DNA from: SZUA-152 sp964401355 | GTDB taxonomy: Bacteria > Pseudomonadota > Gammaproteobacteria > SZUA-152 | Assembly (NCBI GenBank): GCA_964401355.1 | Contig: CAYNYJ010000016.1 | Coordinates: forward strand, 1 to 49,621 | Reading direction: 5' to 3' | Length of the DNA stretch: 49,621 bases | Shown: piece after piece, positions 16,411 to 24,882 of the stretch | Numbering within the stretch: the first letter of the stretch is position 1 | Layout of the letters: every line of letters begins with the position of its first letter | The notes under the pieces: model-generated | What the model was told of the DNA's origin: nothing | Databases searched by the model: none | Seen by the model: only the letters and a program-made list of their open reading frames with translations | Position numbers and translations under genes: made by a program

Positions 16411-17673
16411 ATGAAGGTTAAATCAACGCAGGCAACGATAGAGCACTTTACTGGTTTTAATCCCTTTGGAGAATGCTCTGAGGAGCAGTTGATTGTGTTG
16501 GCGAGTAACGCCTTGCTGGACAATATACCAAGAGGCTATATCCTGGCGCGATCTGGCGAAAGTGATGGTTGGGATTATTACCTGATTGAAGGTACCCTAA
16601 AACTGGTCGCCGAGGATGGTAAGGAAAGATTTATAATGGCAGGTAGTGATACTGCACGTTCTCCCGTTGCTCGTTTGCAACCACGGCGCTACACATTGTC
16701 AGCAATGACCTCAGTCAAGCTATTGCGTGTCTCCACAATTCTTTTACAGAACTTTCCCTTCAGTGGTTTAGAAAAAAATTCTGGTGTGGATGTGGAAGAA
16801 GATATTAAAGAGTCGGAAGACATTAGCGGAAACCCATTATTTAACGAGATTCAGGCTGATCTTCAGGCTGATCGACTTGTTGTACCCAGTATGCCTGATG
16901 TGGCGCTAAATATTCGGCGTATGATTGAGTCTGATGATGTTTCGTTACAAAAAGTAGCGCAGTTGATTAACACTGATCTGGCGATCAGCGCTAAAATTGT
17001 TAAAACGGCTAATGGTTCGCTTTATCATGGCATGCCACGAGTGGATACCTGTGCGCGTGCTATTGCTCGTTTGGGATTAAATACGACTAAACACTTAGTG
17101 ATTAGCTTTGTATTACGTAACCTGTTCCAGGAAAAAATTACTCATGAGATATTAAAAGACTGTATGCAGGAGCTATGGAACCACAGCGTGGAAATAGCGG
17201 CGACTAGTATGGCACTTGCAAATATTACCCCCGGTATTGAAGCAGAAGAGGCATTATTGATTGGATTATTGCATGATATTGGCGAGCTGGTGATCCTGAC
17301 TTATGCAGATAGTTATCCTGATATTTGTGCGGATAGTGCGTCACTACAAACTGTTGTCACGCAGCTAAAGGCTGAAATCGGCGCGGCTATTTTACGAGAC
17401 TGGCAATTTCCAGAGGCCTTTATTATCACGGCGGCCAATGCTGAAAATTGGATGCGTGAAAGTGAGGCGGGGCCGGATTATTGTGATGTGGTGTTGGTGG
17501 CACATTTACACAGTTATATCGGCACTAAAGAGATGAAAGGTATACCGAGCTTAGACGAGGTGCCCGCTTTTGGTAAGCTTGCTGATGGAAATTTGACTCC
17601 TGAAGTCAGTATGCAAGTGCTGGATGACTCCAAAGAAATGCTACAAGAAATTAAGCAGTTGCTGTCGATCTAA
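16411..17673 (+). CDS. Cyclic-nucleotide-binding-like plus HDOD domain signalling protein
   Basis: A 420-residue two-domain protein. Residues 9-115 resemble a cNMP-binding beta-barrel ('FNPFGECSEEQLIVLAS', 'LARSGESDGWDYYLIEGTLKLVAEDG', then 'YTLSAMTSVKLLRVS'). The HDOD domain spans about residues 150-345: 'LVVPSMPDVALNIRRMIESDDVSLQKVAQLINTD', 'ISAKIVKTAN' and 'LLIGLLHDIGELVIL'. HDOD proteins are non-catalytic relatives of HD phosphohydrolases that act in signalling, motility or stress control. AAGGGTGG precedes the ATG. It is the only intact gene inside the tRNA-flanked island, and its codon use is more A+T-rich than that of rpoD or ubiD. Its specific pathway is unknown. Confidence 0.82.
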   Translation: MKVKSTQATIEHFTGFNPFGECSEEQLIVLASNALLDNIPRGYILARSGESDGWDYYLIEGTLKLVAEDGKERFIMAGSDTARSPVARLQPRRYTLSAMTSVKLLRVSTILLQNFPFSGLEKNSGVDVEEDIKESEDISGNPLFNEIQADLQADRLVVPSMPDVALNIRRMIESDDVSLQKVAQLINTDLAISAKIVKTANGSLYHGMPRVDTCARAIARLGLNTTKHLVISFVLRNLFQEKITHEILKDCMQELWNHSVEIAATSMALANITPGIEAEEALLIGLLHDIGELVILTYADSYPDICADSASLQTVVTQLKAEIGAAILRDWQFPEAFIITAANAENWMRESEAGPDYCDVVLVAHLHSYIGTKEMKGIPSLDEVPAFGKLADGNLTPEVSMQVLDDSKEMLQEIKQLLSI

Positions 17674-17805
17674 GTTAGATAAAATTCACATCGATCCAGG
17701 GTGCCATTGGTAATGCGCAACATTCTGTGCAAGTAGTGTATGTAAGTTATTCTATTTCAAATATGGATGCTCGTGAGTGAAACCGCTGTTAAGGAGTGCG
17801 TGATG

Positions 17806-17860
17806 TAGATGGGGCTGCATAATCCCTTGGTCAAAGGTCCGCGTACTTCCTGGCCCACCA
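17806..17860 (+). repeat. Degraded copy of the tRNA-Ile2 3' half (putative att remnant)
   Basis: From CATAATCCCTTGGTC to GGCCCACCA this matches the anticodon loop, variable loop, T-arm and CCA of the tRNA at 14876-14952 with roughly half a dozen substitutions, and some resemblance extends further 5'. The D-arm half is not preserved, so it cannot be a functional tRNA. A 3' tRNA fragment at the distal end of a segment that follows the intact tRNA is the usual layout of an integrated element. Confidence 0.7.
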
Positions 17861-17888
17861 TGTTTACCTGAGGTTAGTACCGTGAGGT

Positions 17889-18533
17889 TTAAGAACCTTG
17901 CGGTAGACTGCGTTTGCTGGCTAGCCAGTTGAGCAGGGGTTCCCACTGCTCGATATCTTGCGCCACTGATGATGGCGCTAATTCAAAAATACCTAATCCC
18001 CGTTCTTCGGCACGAATGTAATTCTGTGTATCACGCAGGGTAGCGATGAAGGGAATTTTCAGGCTTTCCAGAAATTTTTTCAGGCTGTTATAGACCCGGG
18101 TGTTTTCGCGTACCCGGTTGGCGACCACGGAGATCTTAGTTTGTTTGCGTGAGACTTTGCCGACTAACAATAAGTCGTGGATAAAATGCGAGGCCGCACG
18201 AATGTCGATGGGCGATGGAAGCACAGGGATGATGAGGGTTTCAGCGCGCTTCACCAGGGCGGTCAGTTGTTTGCCGCTGACACCTGCGGGTGCATCAAAT
18301 ATTGCCACGTCGATACTGCGGGGAATACGCATGTCCGCGATGGTGCCATCAATGCCGATAATTTCCCAATCGTCTTTTGAGCGGGCGGCAAGCCACTCCA
18401 GGCCAGATTTCTGTGGATCAAAATCTACCAAGGCAACGGTGTTGCCCTGGGCGGCGTAGAAACTGGCGAGGTTACTGGCCAGAGTGCTTTTGCCGCAGCC
18501 GCCTTTGGCATTCAATAACATGATGGTGCGCAT
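17889..18533 (-). CDS. ParA/MinD-family ATPase
   Basis: A 214-residue cytosolic P-loop ATPase. The deviant Walker A motif is 'KGGCGKST' (residues 10-17), followed by 'TVALVDFDPQKSGLEWLAAR' with the ParA Walker A' aspartates, and 'DVAIFDAPAGVSGKQL' as Walker B. This single-domain form resembles ParA-like proteins that position cellular cargo such as chemoreceptor arrays or carboxysomes. There is no ParB partner beside it, so plasmid partition is unlikely. It lies just outside the island boundary and upstream of nothing related; the cargo is unknown. Confidence 0.88.
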   Translation of the reverse strand: MRTIMLLNAKGGCGKSTLASNLASFYAAQGNTVALVDFDPQKSGLEWLAARSKDDWEIIGIDGTIADMRIPRSIDVAIFDAPAGVSGKQLTALVKRAETLIIPVLPSPIDIRAASHFIHDLLLVGKVSRKQTKISVVANRVRENTRVYNSLKKFLESLKIPFIATLRDTQNYIRAEERGLGIFELAPSSVAQDIEQWEPLLNWLASKRSLPQGS

Positions 18534-18608
18534 TGTCGCTTCCTTTATGTCCGGCTGATTTGTTCGCCCACCGAGTATAATGGTCGGTGTGGAAAAAAGT
18601 TTCAGGCT

Positions 18609-20099
18609 CTATCGGTTGCTACTCGTCGTGGTGTCACCAATTTCCAGTGAGTCCCATATGCTATCGACTTTATTTTTGATTTCTTCAGTCATTTGAATGG
18701 GTTTTCCCCATTCACGGTTAGTTTCGCCAGGCCATTTGTTGGTGGCATCGAAGCCCATTTTGGAGCCCAGCCCGCTCACCGGTGAGGCGAAGTCCAGGTA
18801 GTCGATGGGGGTGTTTTCGATGATGGTGGTGTCACGGCTGGGATCCATGCGCGTGGTCATTGCCCAGATCACATCCTGCCAGTTGCGAACGTCCACATCG
18901 TCATCACACACCACCACGAACTTGGTGTACATAAACTGGCGCAGGAATGACCACACCCCCAGCATCACTCGTTTGGCGTGGCCGGGATACTGTTTTTTCA
19001 TGCTCACGCAGGCCCAGCGATAGGAGCAGCCTTCGGGCGGAAGATAAAAATCCACGATCTCCGGGAATTGTTTTTGCAGAATCGGTACGAACACCTCGTT
19101 GAGTGCCACCCCCAGCACCGCGGGTTCGTCCGGTGGTCGACCGGTATAGGTGCTGTGATAAATGGGGTCGCGGCGGTGGCTGATGCGTTCGATTGTGAAT
19201 ACCGGAAATTTATCCACCTCGTTGTAATAGCCGGTGTGGTCACCAAAGGGGCCTTCATCGGCGACAACGCCTTCTTGCAGATAGCCTTCCAGCACGAATT
19301 CGGCCGAGGCCGGTACCTGTAACTCGGAATTAGCGCATTTGACCAGTTCGGTTTTGGAACCGCGTAGCAGCCCAGCGAAGGCATATTCAGACAGTGAGTC
19401 GGGCACCGGTGTCACTGCGCCGAGGATGGTGGCGGGGTCGGCACCCAAGGCCACGGTAACCGGGAAACGCTCGCCGGGGTGTGATTCGCACCAGTCGCGG
19501 AAATCCAGAGCGCCGCCACGGTGTGCCAGCCAGCGCATGATGACTTTATTTTTGCCGATCACCTGCTGGCGATAAATACCCAGGTTCTGTCGATCCTTGT
19601 TGGGGCCTTTGGTGACCACCAGGCCCCAGGTGATCAGCGGCCCGGCATCGCCCGGCCAGCACGTTTGGATGGGAAGCTTGCCCAGGTCGACGTCGTCGCC
19701 TTCGATCACAATGTCCTGACAGGGGGCCTTTTTCAGCACTTTTGGTGCCATGTTCAGCACCTGTTTGAAAATGGGCAGTTTTTCCCAGGCGTCCTTCATG
19801 CCCTTGGGGGGTTCCGGTTCTTTTAAAAATGCGAGCAGTTGGCCGACCTCGCGTAGCGCCGCGACGGATTCCTTGCCCATGCCCAGCGCAACGCGTTCCG
19901 GAGTGCCGAACAGGTTGCCCAGAACCGGAATGTCAGAGTCTTTTACGTTCTCAAACAGCAATGCCGGGCCACCTGCGCGTAAGGTGCGATCACAGATTTC
20001 CGTCATTTCCAGATTGGGGTCGACTTCCTGGCTAATACGTTTTAATTGGCCGCGTTTTTCCAGCTGGTCAATAAAATCGCGAAGGTCTTGGTATTTCAT
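18609..20099 (-). CDS. ubiD: 4-hydroxy-3-polyprenylbenzoate decarboxylase UbiD
   Basis: A 496-residue decarboxylase of ubiquinone biosynthesis that uses prenylated FMN made by UbiX. Landmarks are the N-terminus 'MKYQDLRDFIDQLEKRGQLKRI', 'GMGKESVAALREVGQLLAFLKEPEPPKG', 'LPIQTCWPGDAGPLITWGLVVTKGP', 'GPFGDHTGYYNEVDKFPVFTI' with metal and active-site acids, and 'FVVVCDDDVDVRNWQDVIWAMTTRMDPSRD'. Length and motifs match the E. coli enzyme. ParA lies 75 bases downstream on the same strand. Confidence 0.96.
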   Translation of the reverse strand: MKYQDLRDFIDQLEKRGQLKRISQEVDPNLEMTEICDRTLRAGGPALLFENVKDSDIPVLGNLFGTPERVALGMGKESVAALREVGQLLAFLKEPEPPKGMKDAWEKLPIFKQVLNMAPKVLKKAPCQDIVIEGDDVDLGKLPIQTCWPGDAGPLITWGLVVTKGPNKDRQNLGIYRQQVIGKNKVIMRWLAHRGGALDFRDWCESHPGERFPVTVALGADPATILGAVTPVPDSLSEYAFAGLLRGSKTELVKCANSELQVPASAEFVLEGYLQEGVVADEGPFGDHTGYYNEVDKFPVFTIERISHRRDPIYHSTYTGRPPDEPAVLGVALNEVFVPILQKQFPEIVDFYLPPEGCSYRWACVSMKKQYPGHAKRVMLGVWSFLRQFMYTKFVVVCDDDVDVRNWQDVIWAMTTRMDPSRDTTIIENTPIDYLDFASPVSGLGSKMGFDATNKWPGETNREWGKPIQMTEEIKNKVDSIWDSLEIGDTTTSSNR

Positions 20100-20288
20100 A
20101 GGGCTTTTATTTCTTGGAAGAGCTTGTTAAAGAGGATCGAGCACCGAGTGTTCAAAGGGGGCAGCATACCAGAATGGCCCGCCCGTAATGAATAGCCCAA
20201 TATAAATCGAATAATGAGACAATGGCCTTCGGCAAATGAAATGCCGGGAGATGAACAAAATGCTGAAATGTACTTTCTGGATGGCACT

Positions 20289-20804
20289 ATGACCAACAAC
20301 GATGTTTTGCGCCGTATTCGTTACACGTTTGATTTTAGCGAACATAAAATGGTGTCGATTTTTGCCTTGGCAGACACGGAGGTCACCCAGGTTCAGGTGA
20401 CCCAGTGGTTAAAAAAAGATGACGACCCGGATTATCAAAATTGCGGCGACAAAATGCTGACGAGTTTTCTTAACGGCTTGATTGTTGAAAAACGCGGTAA
20501 AAAAGAGGGCGAACAACCCAAACCAGAGCAGCGCATTAACAACAACATTATTTTCATGAAGTTAAAAATCGCCTTAAGTCTGAAGGCAGATGATGTGCTG
20601 GAGATCATGAGCCTGGCAGAATTAAACATCAGCAAGCATGAGCTCAGCGCCTTTTTCCGGCGGCCCGATCATAAGCATTTCCGCGAATGCAAGGATCAGA
20701 TTTTACGCAATTTTCTGAAAGGGGTGCAGATAAAATATCGTGACAGTCTTGAATCCAAGTCAGCGCCTCAGCCCGCGACGCCATCACTTTATAAATCCAA
20801 ATAA
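20289..20804 (+). CDS. DUF1456 (YehS-like) protein
   Basis: About 171 residues made of two copies of the ~70-residue DUF1456 motif: 'NNDVLRRIRYTFDFSEHKMVSIFAL' with 'VTQWLKKDDDPDYQNCGDKMLTSFLNGLI', then 'NNNIIFMKLKIALSLKADDVLEIM' with 'LSAFFRRPDHKHFRECKDQILRNFLKGV'. The family is widespread in gammaproteobacteria and has no firmly established function. I begin at ATG 20289, as in relatives; a frame open from 20214 would add 25 unconserved residues. It is convergent with xthA and divergent from ubiD. Confidence 0.85.
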   Translation: MTNNDVLRRIRYTFDFSEHKMVSIFALADTEVTQVQVTQWLKKDDDPDYQNCGDKMLTSFLNGLIVEKRGKKEGEQPKPEQRINNNIIFMKLKIALSLKADDVLEIMSLAELNISKHELSAFFRRPDHKHFRECKDQILRNFLKGVQIKYRDSLESKSAPQPATPSLYKSK

Positions 20805-20849
20805 GCGGACGACAAGGTGTGCATTTACGTCCGTGGCTTGCGTGGATGT

Positions 20850-21629
20850 CTAGAAATTAAACTCGGCAACGGCGGGCGCGTGATCCGATGGCCGCTCCAG
20901 TTTGCGCGGTTCCTTATCCACATAACTGGCAGTGCAGTGTTCCGTCATCGTCGGACTGGTCAGTAACAAATCGATGCGCATACCGTGGTTGCGGCGAAAT
21001 CCTCCCGCACGATAATCCCACCAGCTGTAGGTTTTTTCGTCCTGATCGAAGATGCGAAAAGTATCGGTTAACCCCATGTCGATGAGTCGCTGAAACGCCG
21101 CGCGCTCCGCTGGACTGACCAGAATTTTATCTTTCCAGCCTTCGGGGTCCCATAGGTCACGATCATCGGGGGCGATGTTGAAGTCCCCCACCACCACAAA
21201 TTGTTTGTGTTCGACCACCTGGCTCTCAATGTACTTTTCCAGCGCCGCCAGCCAGCCGAGTTTGTATGCGTATTTTTCCGAAGCGACCTCCGAGCCGTTG
21301 GGAATGTACAGATTCAAAAAGCGCACATCGCCGTTGTCGGTATGCACCGTCGCGCCCAACACTCGCCGTTGCGGATCATCCAGCCCTGGCAGGTCGGTGA
21401 CAATGTCGGAGGCTTCTGCCTTGCTCAGCAGCGCCACCCCGTTGTAGGTTTTTTGTCCCGCAAAAGACACGTGATAACCGGCGGCCTTAATTTCATCCAG
21501 CGGAAAATTATCATCAATGGTCTTGGTTTCTTGTAAACCAAGAATGTCGGGTTGATGTTGTTCGAGCCAGTCCAGCACATGGGGCAGACGGACTTTCAGT
21601 GAGTTGACGTTCCAGGAGACGAGTTTCAT
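20850..21629 (-). CDS. xthA: Exodeoxyribonuclease III
   Basis: A 259-residue endonuclease/exonuclease/phosphatase-fold enzyme of base-excision repair that cuts at abasic sites and removes 3' blocks. The signatures are 'KLVSWNVNSLKVRLPHVLDWL' (residues 2-22), 'DILGLQETKTID' with the metal-binding Glu, 'LNLYIPNG', 'VVVGDFNIAPDDRDL' and the C-terminal 'SWWDYRAGGFRRNHGMRIDLLL' and 'RPSDHAPAVAEF', with the catalytic Asp-His. It matches the usual length. Confidence 0.95.
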   Translation of the reverse strand: MKLVSWNVNSLKVRLPHVLDWLEQHQPDILGLQETKTIDDNFPLDEIKAAGYHVSFAGQKTYNGVALLSKAEASDIVTDLPGLDDPQRRVLGATVHTDNGDVRFLNLYIPNGSEVASEKYAYKLGWLAALEKYIESQVVEHKQFVVVGDFNIAPDDRDLWDPEGWKDKILVSPAERAAFQRLIDMGLTDTFRIFDQDEKTYSWWDYRAGGFRRNHGMRIDLLLTSPTMTEHCTASYVDKEPRKLERPSDHAPAVAEFNF

Positions 21630-21644
21630 AGATTAAATTTTCAC

Positions 21645-21719
21645 GTAGGGTGGGCATGTCGTTAATGCCCACGTTGGTTTGAGTTTTCGCGTAGGCACAT
21701 ACAGTGTGCCCACCCTGCC
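21645..21719. repeat. GTAGGGTGGGCA palindromic repeat (REP-like)
   Basis: GTAGGGTGGGCA at one end and TGCCCACCCTG at the other form an outer inverted repeat, with a smaller GTGGGCAT/ATGCCCAC hairpin within. It sits between the SH3 gene and xthA. Related units occur at 25960-26025 and, in tandem, at 48007-48691. Confidence 0.75.
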
Positions 21720-21742
21720 GGGCTTGTTTATACCTTTAAAAA

Positions 21743-22570
21743 CTAATAAATCCTAAACCCACCATGTCGTTTTCGGCTGCGGTTATCCAGCCACATCAGT
21801 CCCGCGATAAAACCGATAATTAACGCAGTTAACAGGCTGCCAAAAAACCATTCTATTTTCACCGCCCAGTCATCGTTTTGTGTTGGGTTTTCTGTGTTGA
21901 GTGTCGGCAGAGGCATGGGGGCATTGGTGACGTTTTTTATGTTGGTGGCCTCTTGCAGGCTGACTTCCTGTTGTTCGTTGACCAGCATTACCGCCGCGAG
22001 GCGTTGTTCGAGTTGCTGATTTTGGGTGCGTAGTTTCTCAAAGGCCTGTTTATTGTCGCCGGTCTTTTTGCCGCTGGCTTTCAGTTTGGCTTCGGCTTGT
22101 TCGGCGCGGTCGCGGGCTTTCATCATTTCCACTTTCATCCAGCGGGCATTTTTGGCTTGGTCTTTGAGTTTTTCTATCTCTGCATTATTGGTGTTGGGCG
22201 ACGAGGCTGTTGTGCTGTTGGCCAGTTTTTCTTCGGCGGTTTTGAGTTTGGCTTCAGTGTCTTTGGATTGGCTGAGCAGCTCCAGATATTCCAGCTGGGT
22301 GGGTTTTTTATTGGTGAGAAAGGTGGAGGCGACCCAGCCTGTAATGTTGTCGGGGGTGCGGATGCGGGTGTATTTCTCATCAGACGTCAGCACTTCCACC
22401 GAGGTGCCGCTGGGAATTTTTTTCAGGACGGCACCTTGGCCGAAGCGTTCGGTGCGCACTTCGACGACGATTCTGTCGGTGATGAAGGCGGCCTGAGCGG
22501 CTAGTGGTAGAGTGAGTAACAGGCCTGTAAATATGCTGAAGAGGATGCGGTTTATTATTGATGTTTTCAT
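21743..22570 (-). CDS. SH3-domain membrane protein (YgiM/TIGR04211-like)
   Basis: A 275-residue envelope protein. A signal peptide (residues 1-27) is followed by a bacterial SH3b domain ('ITDRIVVEVRTERFGQGAVLKKIPSG', 'YTRIRTPDNITGWVAST'). A long predicted coiled coil follows ('AEIEKLKDQAKNARWMKVEMMKARDRAEQAEAKLKA'). One C-terminal transmembrane helix ('FGSLLTALIIGFIAGLMWL') ends in a short basic tail. This architecture is that of the YgiM family. The SH3b domain probably touches cell-wall peptide; the function is not well defined. It lies between prlC and xthA on the same strand. Confidence 0.85.
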   Translation of the reverse strand: MKTSIINRILFSIFTGLLLTLPLAAQAAFITDRIVVEVRTERFGQGAVLKKIPSGTSVEVLTSDEKYTRIRTPDNITGWVASTFLTNKKPTQLEYLELLSQSKDTEAKLKTAEEKLANSTTASSPNTNNAEIEKLKDQAKNARWMKVEMMKARDRAEQAEAKLKASGKKTGDNKQAFEKLRTQNQQLEQRLAAVMLVNEQQEVSLQEATNIKNVTNAPMPLPTLNTENPTQNDDWAVKIEWFFGSLLTALIIGFIAGLMWLDNRSRKRHGGFRIY

Positions 22571-22630
22571 ATGCGCATATTCCTTAATGCCTCTGTGTTA
22601 AAATGCTTAACGTATCTTAGATAATACCGC

Positions 22631-22652
22631 CATTCCGGCCTTCGCCGGAATG
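22631..22652. repeat. Short palindrome of the CATTCCGGC type
   Basis: CATTCCGGC-CTTC-GCCGGAATG is a perfect nine-base stem between prlC and the SH3 gene. No T-run follows on either strand, so it is a dispersed palindrome rather than a terminator. A similar ATTCCGGC/GCCGGAAT core occurs inside the family 1 MITEs. Confidence 0.6.
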
Positions 22653-22701
22653 ACGAAAAATTTTATATTTTTCTTCACTGAATCCCGTTATTTAATGCCC
22701 A

Positions 22702-24735
22702 CTATTTGATCCCCGAATGCCGTAGCAGGGCATCTATTTCTGGTTCGCGGCCACGGAATTCAATGAACAAATCCATGGGGTCGCGTGAGCCTCCCTGTTC
22801 CAGCACGGCTTCTAAAAAGGCCAGCCCGGTTTCTTTGTTGAAGATACCGGTTTCTTCAAATCTTGAGAAGGCATCCGACGATAACACTTCCGCCCACTTG
22901 TAACTGTAATAACCGGCGGCGTAACCGCCCGCGAAGATGTGCGCGAAGCTGTTTTGAAAGCGGTGGTATTCGGGCGCTTTGATGACGGCCACTTCGGCGC
23001 GCACTTCGTCGAGAATTTGCTGTACGCGTGCACCTTTTTCGGGGCTGTATTCGGCGTGAATACGGAAATCGAATAATGAGAATTCCAGTTGCCGTACCAT
23101 TTGCATGCCGGCTTGAAAATTCTTGGCGGCAATCATTTTGTCGAACAATTCATCGGGCAATTGCTCGCCGGTTTTATAATGCCGTGCGATGAGGTTCACT
23201 GCCTGTGATTCCCAGCACCAGTTTTCCAGAAATTGGCTGGGCAGTTCCACTGCATCCCACGGTACGCCGCTGATGCCAGACACGGCGAGGGTGTCAACTT
23301 GCGTCAACATGTGATGCAGGCCGTGGCCGAATTCGTGGAACAGGGTGATGACTTCGTTGTGGGTGAACAGCGCCGGGTTATCGCCCACCGGTGCGGAGAA
23401 GTTGCAAGTGAGATAGGCGACGGGCAATTGCAGCTCGGTGGTGGTTTGGCGACGTGAGATGCATTCGTCCATCCATGCGCCGCCGCGCTTGTTGGTGCGG
23501 GTGTACAGGTCGAGATAAAAACGGCCGCGGGCGTTGCCGTCGCGATCAAAAATCTCAAAAACGCGCACGTCCTCATGCCAGGTGCTGATACCACGGAGTT
23601 CTTTAATCGTTAAACCGTAAAGTTTGTTGACCACTTCGAACATGCCGCTAACCACGCGTGCCTCGGGAAAGTAGGGCTTGAGGTCTTCCTGGCTGATGGC
23701 GTAACGATGCTGGCGGAGTTTTTCTGAGGCGTAGGTAATGTCCCAGGCTTCGAGGCTGTCGATGTTAAGTTCGTCGTGGGCAAAGGTTTTCAGCTCGGCC
23801 AGTTCTTCCTGTGCCATGCCCAGTGAGCGGTCGGCGAGGTCGCGCAAAAAGGCGGTGACCTTTTCGGTGCTGGGGGCCATCTTGGTAACCAGTGAACGTT
23901 CCGCGTAATTTTCAAAACCGAGCAGTTGGGCCAGTTCGTGACGCAGCGCGAGAATCTGTCCCATCAGCGGGGTGTTGTCGAATTCACCGGCATGGGGGCC
24001 TTGCTCCGAGGCGCGGGTGGCGTAGGCGACGTACAGTTCTTCGCGCAGGGCGCGGTCGTCGGCGTAACTCATTACTGCGGAGTAGGACGGGAATTCCAGG
24101 TTGAATAGCCAGCCCGTTTGTTTGGCATTTGCTTGTTCAGCAGATTGCTTGGCCGTGGCGACCGCCGATTCTGGCAGACCGGCGAGATGGCTTTCATCCT
24201 CGATGCGTTTGCTCCAGGCCTGGGTGGCATCCAGTACGTTTTCCGAAAATTTGGCGGTGAGGCCGGACAGCTCCTGCTTGATGGCCATGTAGCGCTGTTT
24301 TTTATCCTCGGGAAGGTCGACACCGGAAAGACGAAAATCGCGCAGGGCGTTTTTGATGGCCTTTTGCTGCGGCACAGAAAGTGTGGTGTCTTTTGCCACG
24401 GCTTCGAAGGTGGCGAACAGCTGTTGATTTTGGCCCAGCTCGGTGGCGTATTCGCTTAGCTTGGGCAGGCAGGCGTTGTAGGCATCGCGCAGTTCATCGC
24501 TGTTGATGACGGAATTCATGTGGCTTACCGGCGACCAGGCGCGGGCCAGGCGATCTTCCAGATCCTCCAGGGGACGCATCACCGAATCCCAACTGGCGGG
24601 CGTATCGTTATTCAGCAGGGCTTCGATAGCGGCACGGTTATCCGCAAGAATCTGTTCGATGGCGGGTTTCACGTGTTCGGGTTTGATGGTGTCGAAGGGT
24701 GGCAGGTCGGTCAAATTCAACAGGGGATTGGTCAT
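22702..24735 (-). CDS. prlC: Oligopeptidase A
   Basis: A 677-residue M3-family zinc metallopeptidase that degrades short peptides, including released signal peptides, in the cytosol. The zinc motif is 'LFHEFGHGLHHML', with the further ligand glutamate in 'WDAVELPSQFLENW'. The N-terminus 'MTNPLLNLTDLPPFDTIKPEHVKPAIEQIL' matches the E. coli protein, so I start at ATG 24735; a frame extending seven codons upstream (MNHTDKA) is less likely. The C-terminus 'DLFIEFRGREPEIDALLRHSGIK' is complete. Confidence 0.95.
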   Translation of the reverse strand: MTNPLLNLTDLPPFDTIKPEHVKPAIEQILADNRAAIEALLNNDTPASWDSVMRPLEDLEDRLARAWSPVSHMNSVINSDELRDAYNACLPKLSEYATELGQNQQLFATFEAVAKDTTLSVPQQKAIKNALRDFRLSGVDLPEDKKQRYMAIKQELSGLTAKFSENVLDATQAWSKRIEDESHLAGLPESAVATAKQSAEQANAKQTGWLFNLEFPSYSAVMSYADDRALREELYVAYATRASEQGPHAGEFDNTPLMGQILALRHELAQLLGFENYAERSLVTKMAPSTEKVTAFLRDLADRSLGMAQEELAELKTFAHDELNIDSLEAWDITYASEKLRQHRYAISQEDLKPYFPEARVVSGMFEVVNKLYGLTIKELRGISTWHEDVRVFEIFDRDGNARGRFYLDLYTRTNKRGGAWMDECISRRQTTTELQLPVAYLTCNFSAPVGDNPALFTHNEVITLFHEFGHGLHHMLTQVDTLAVSGISGVPWDAVELPSQFLENWCWESQAVNLIARHYKTGEQLPDELFDKMIAAKNFQAGMQMVRQLEFSLFDFRIHAEYSPEKGARVQQILDEVRAEVAVIKAPEYHRFQNSFAHIFAGGYAAGYYSYKWAEVLSSDAFSRFEETGIFNKETGLAFLEAVLEQGGSRDPMDLFIEFRGREPEIDALLRHSGIK

Positions 24736-24882
24736 GGCTTTGTCTGTGTGGTTCAAGGTTTAAGTAAGGTCAGGGTGCGCTTGAAGCGAAGCCCGCATTT
24801 ACAGTCAGGGTAAAGATTCAAGGTACAATGATGTTACCCTAACGGCTCCCTCATACGCCAACGGCTGCCGATTAAAATTACC

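Noticed and set aside
17806..17860. Second functional tRNA-Ile gene
   Set aside because: The 5' half with the D-arm and acceptor partner is missing, and the T-stem no longer pairs.
17889..18533. Plasmid partition ATPase marking an integrated plasmid
   Set aside because: There is no ParB, no centromere-like repeats and no replication gene; single ParA-like ATPases are common on chromosomes.
22631..22652. Terminator of prlC
   Set aside because: The stem is perfect but no T-run follows on either strand, and the same core is found in MITEs; it is treated as a dispersed palindrome.
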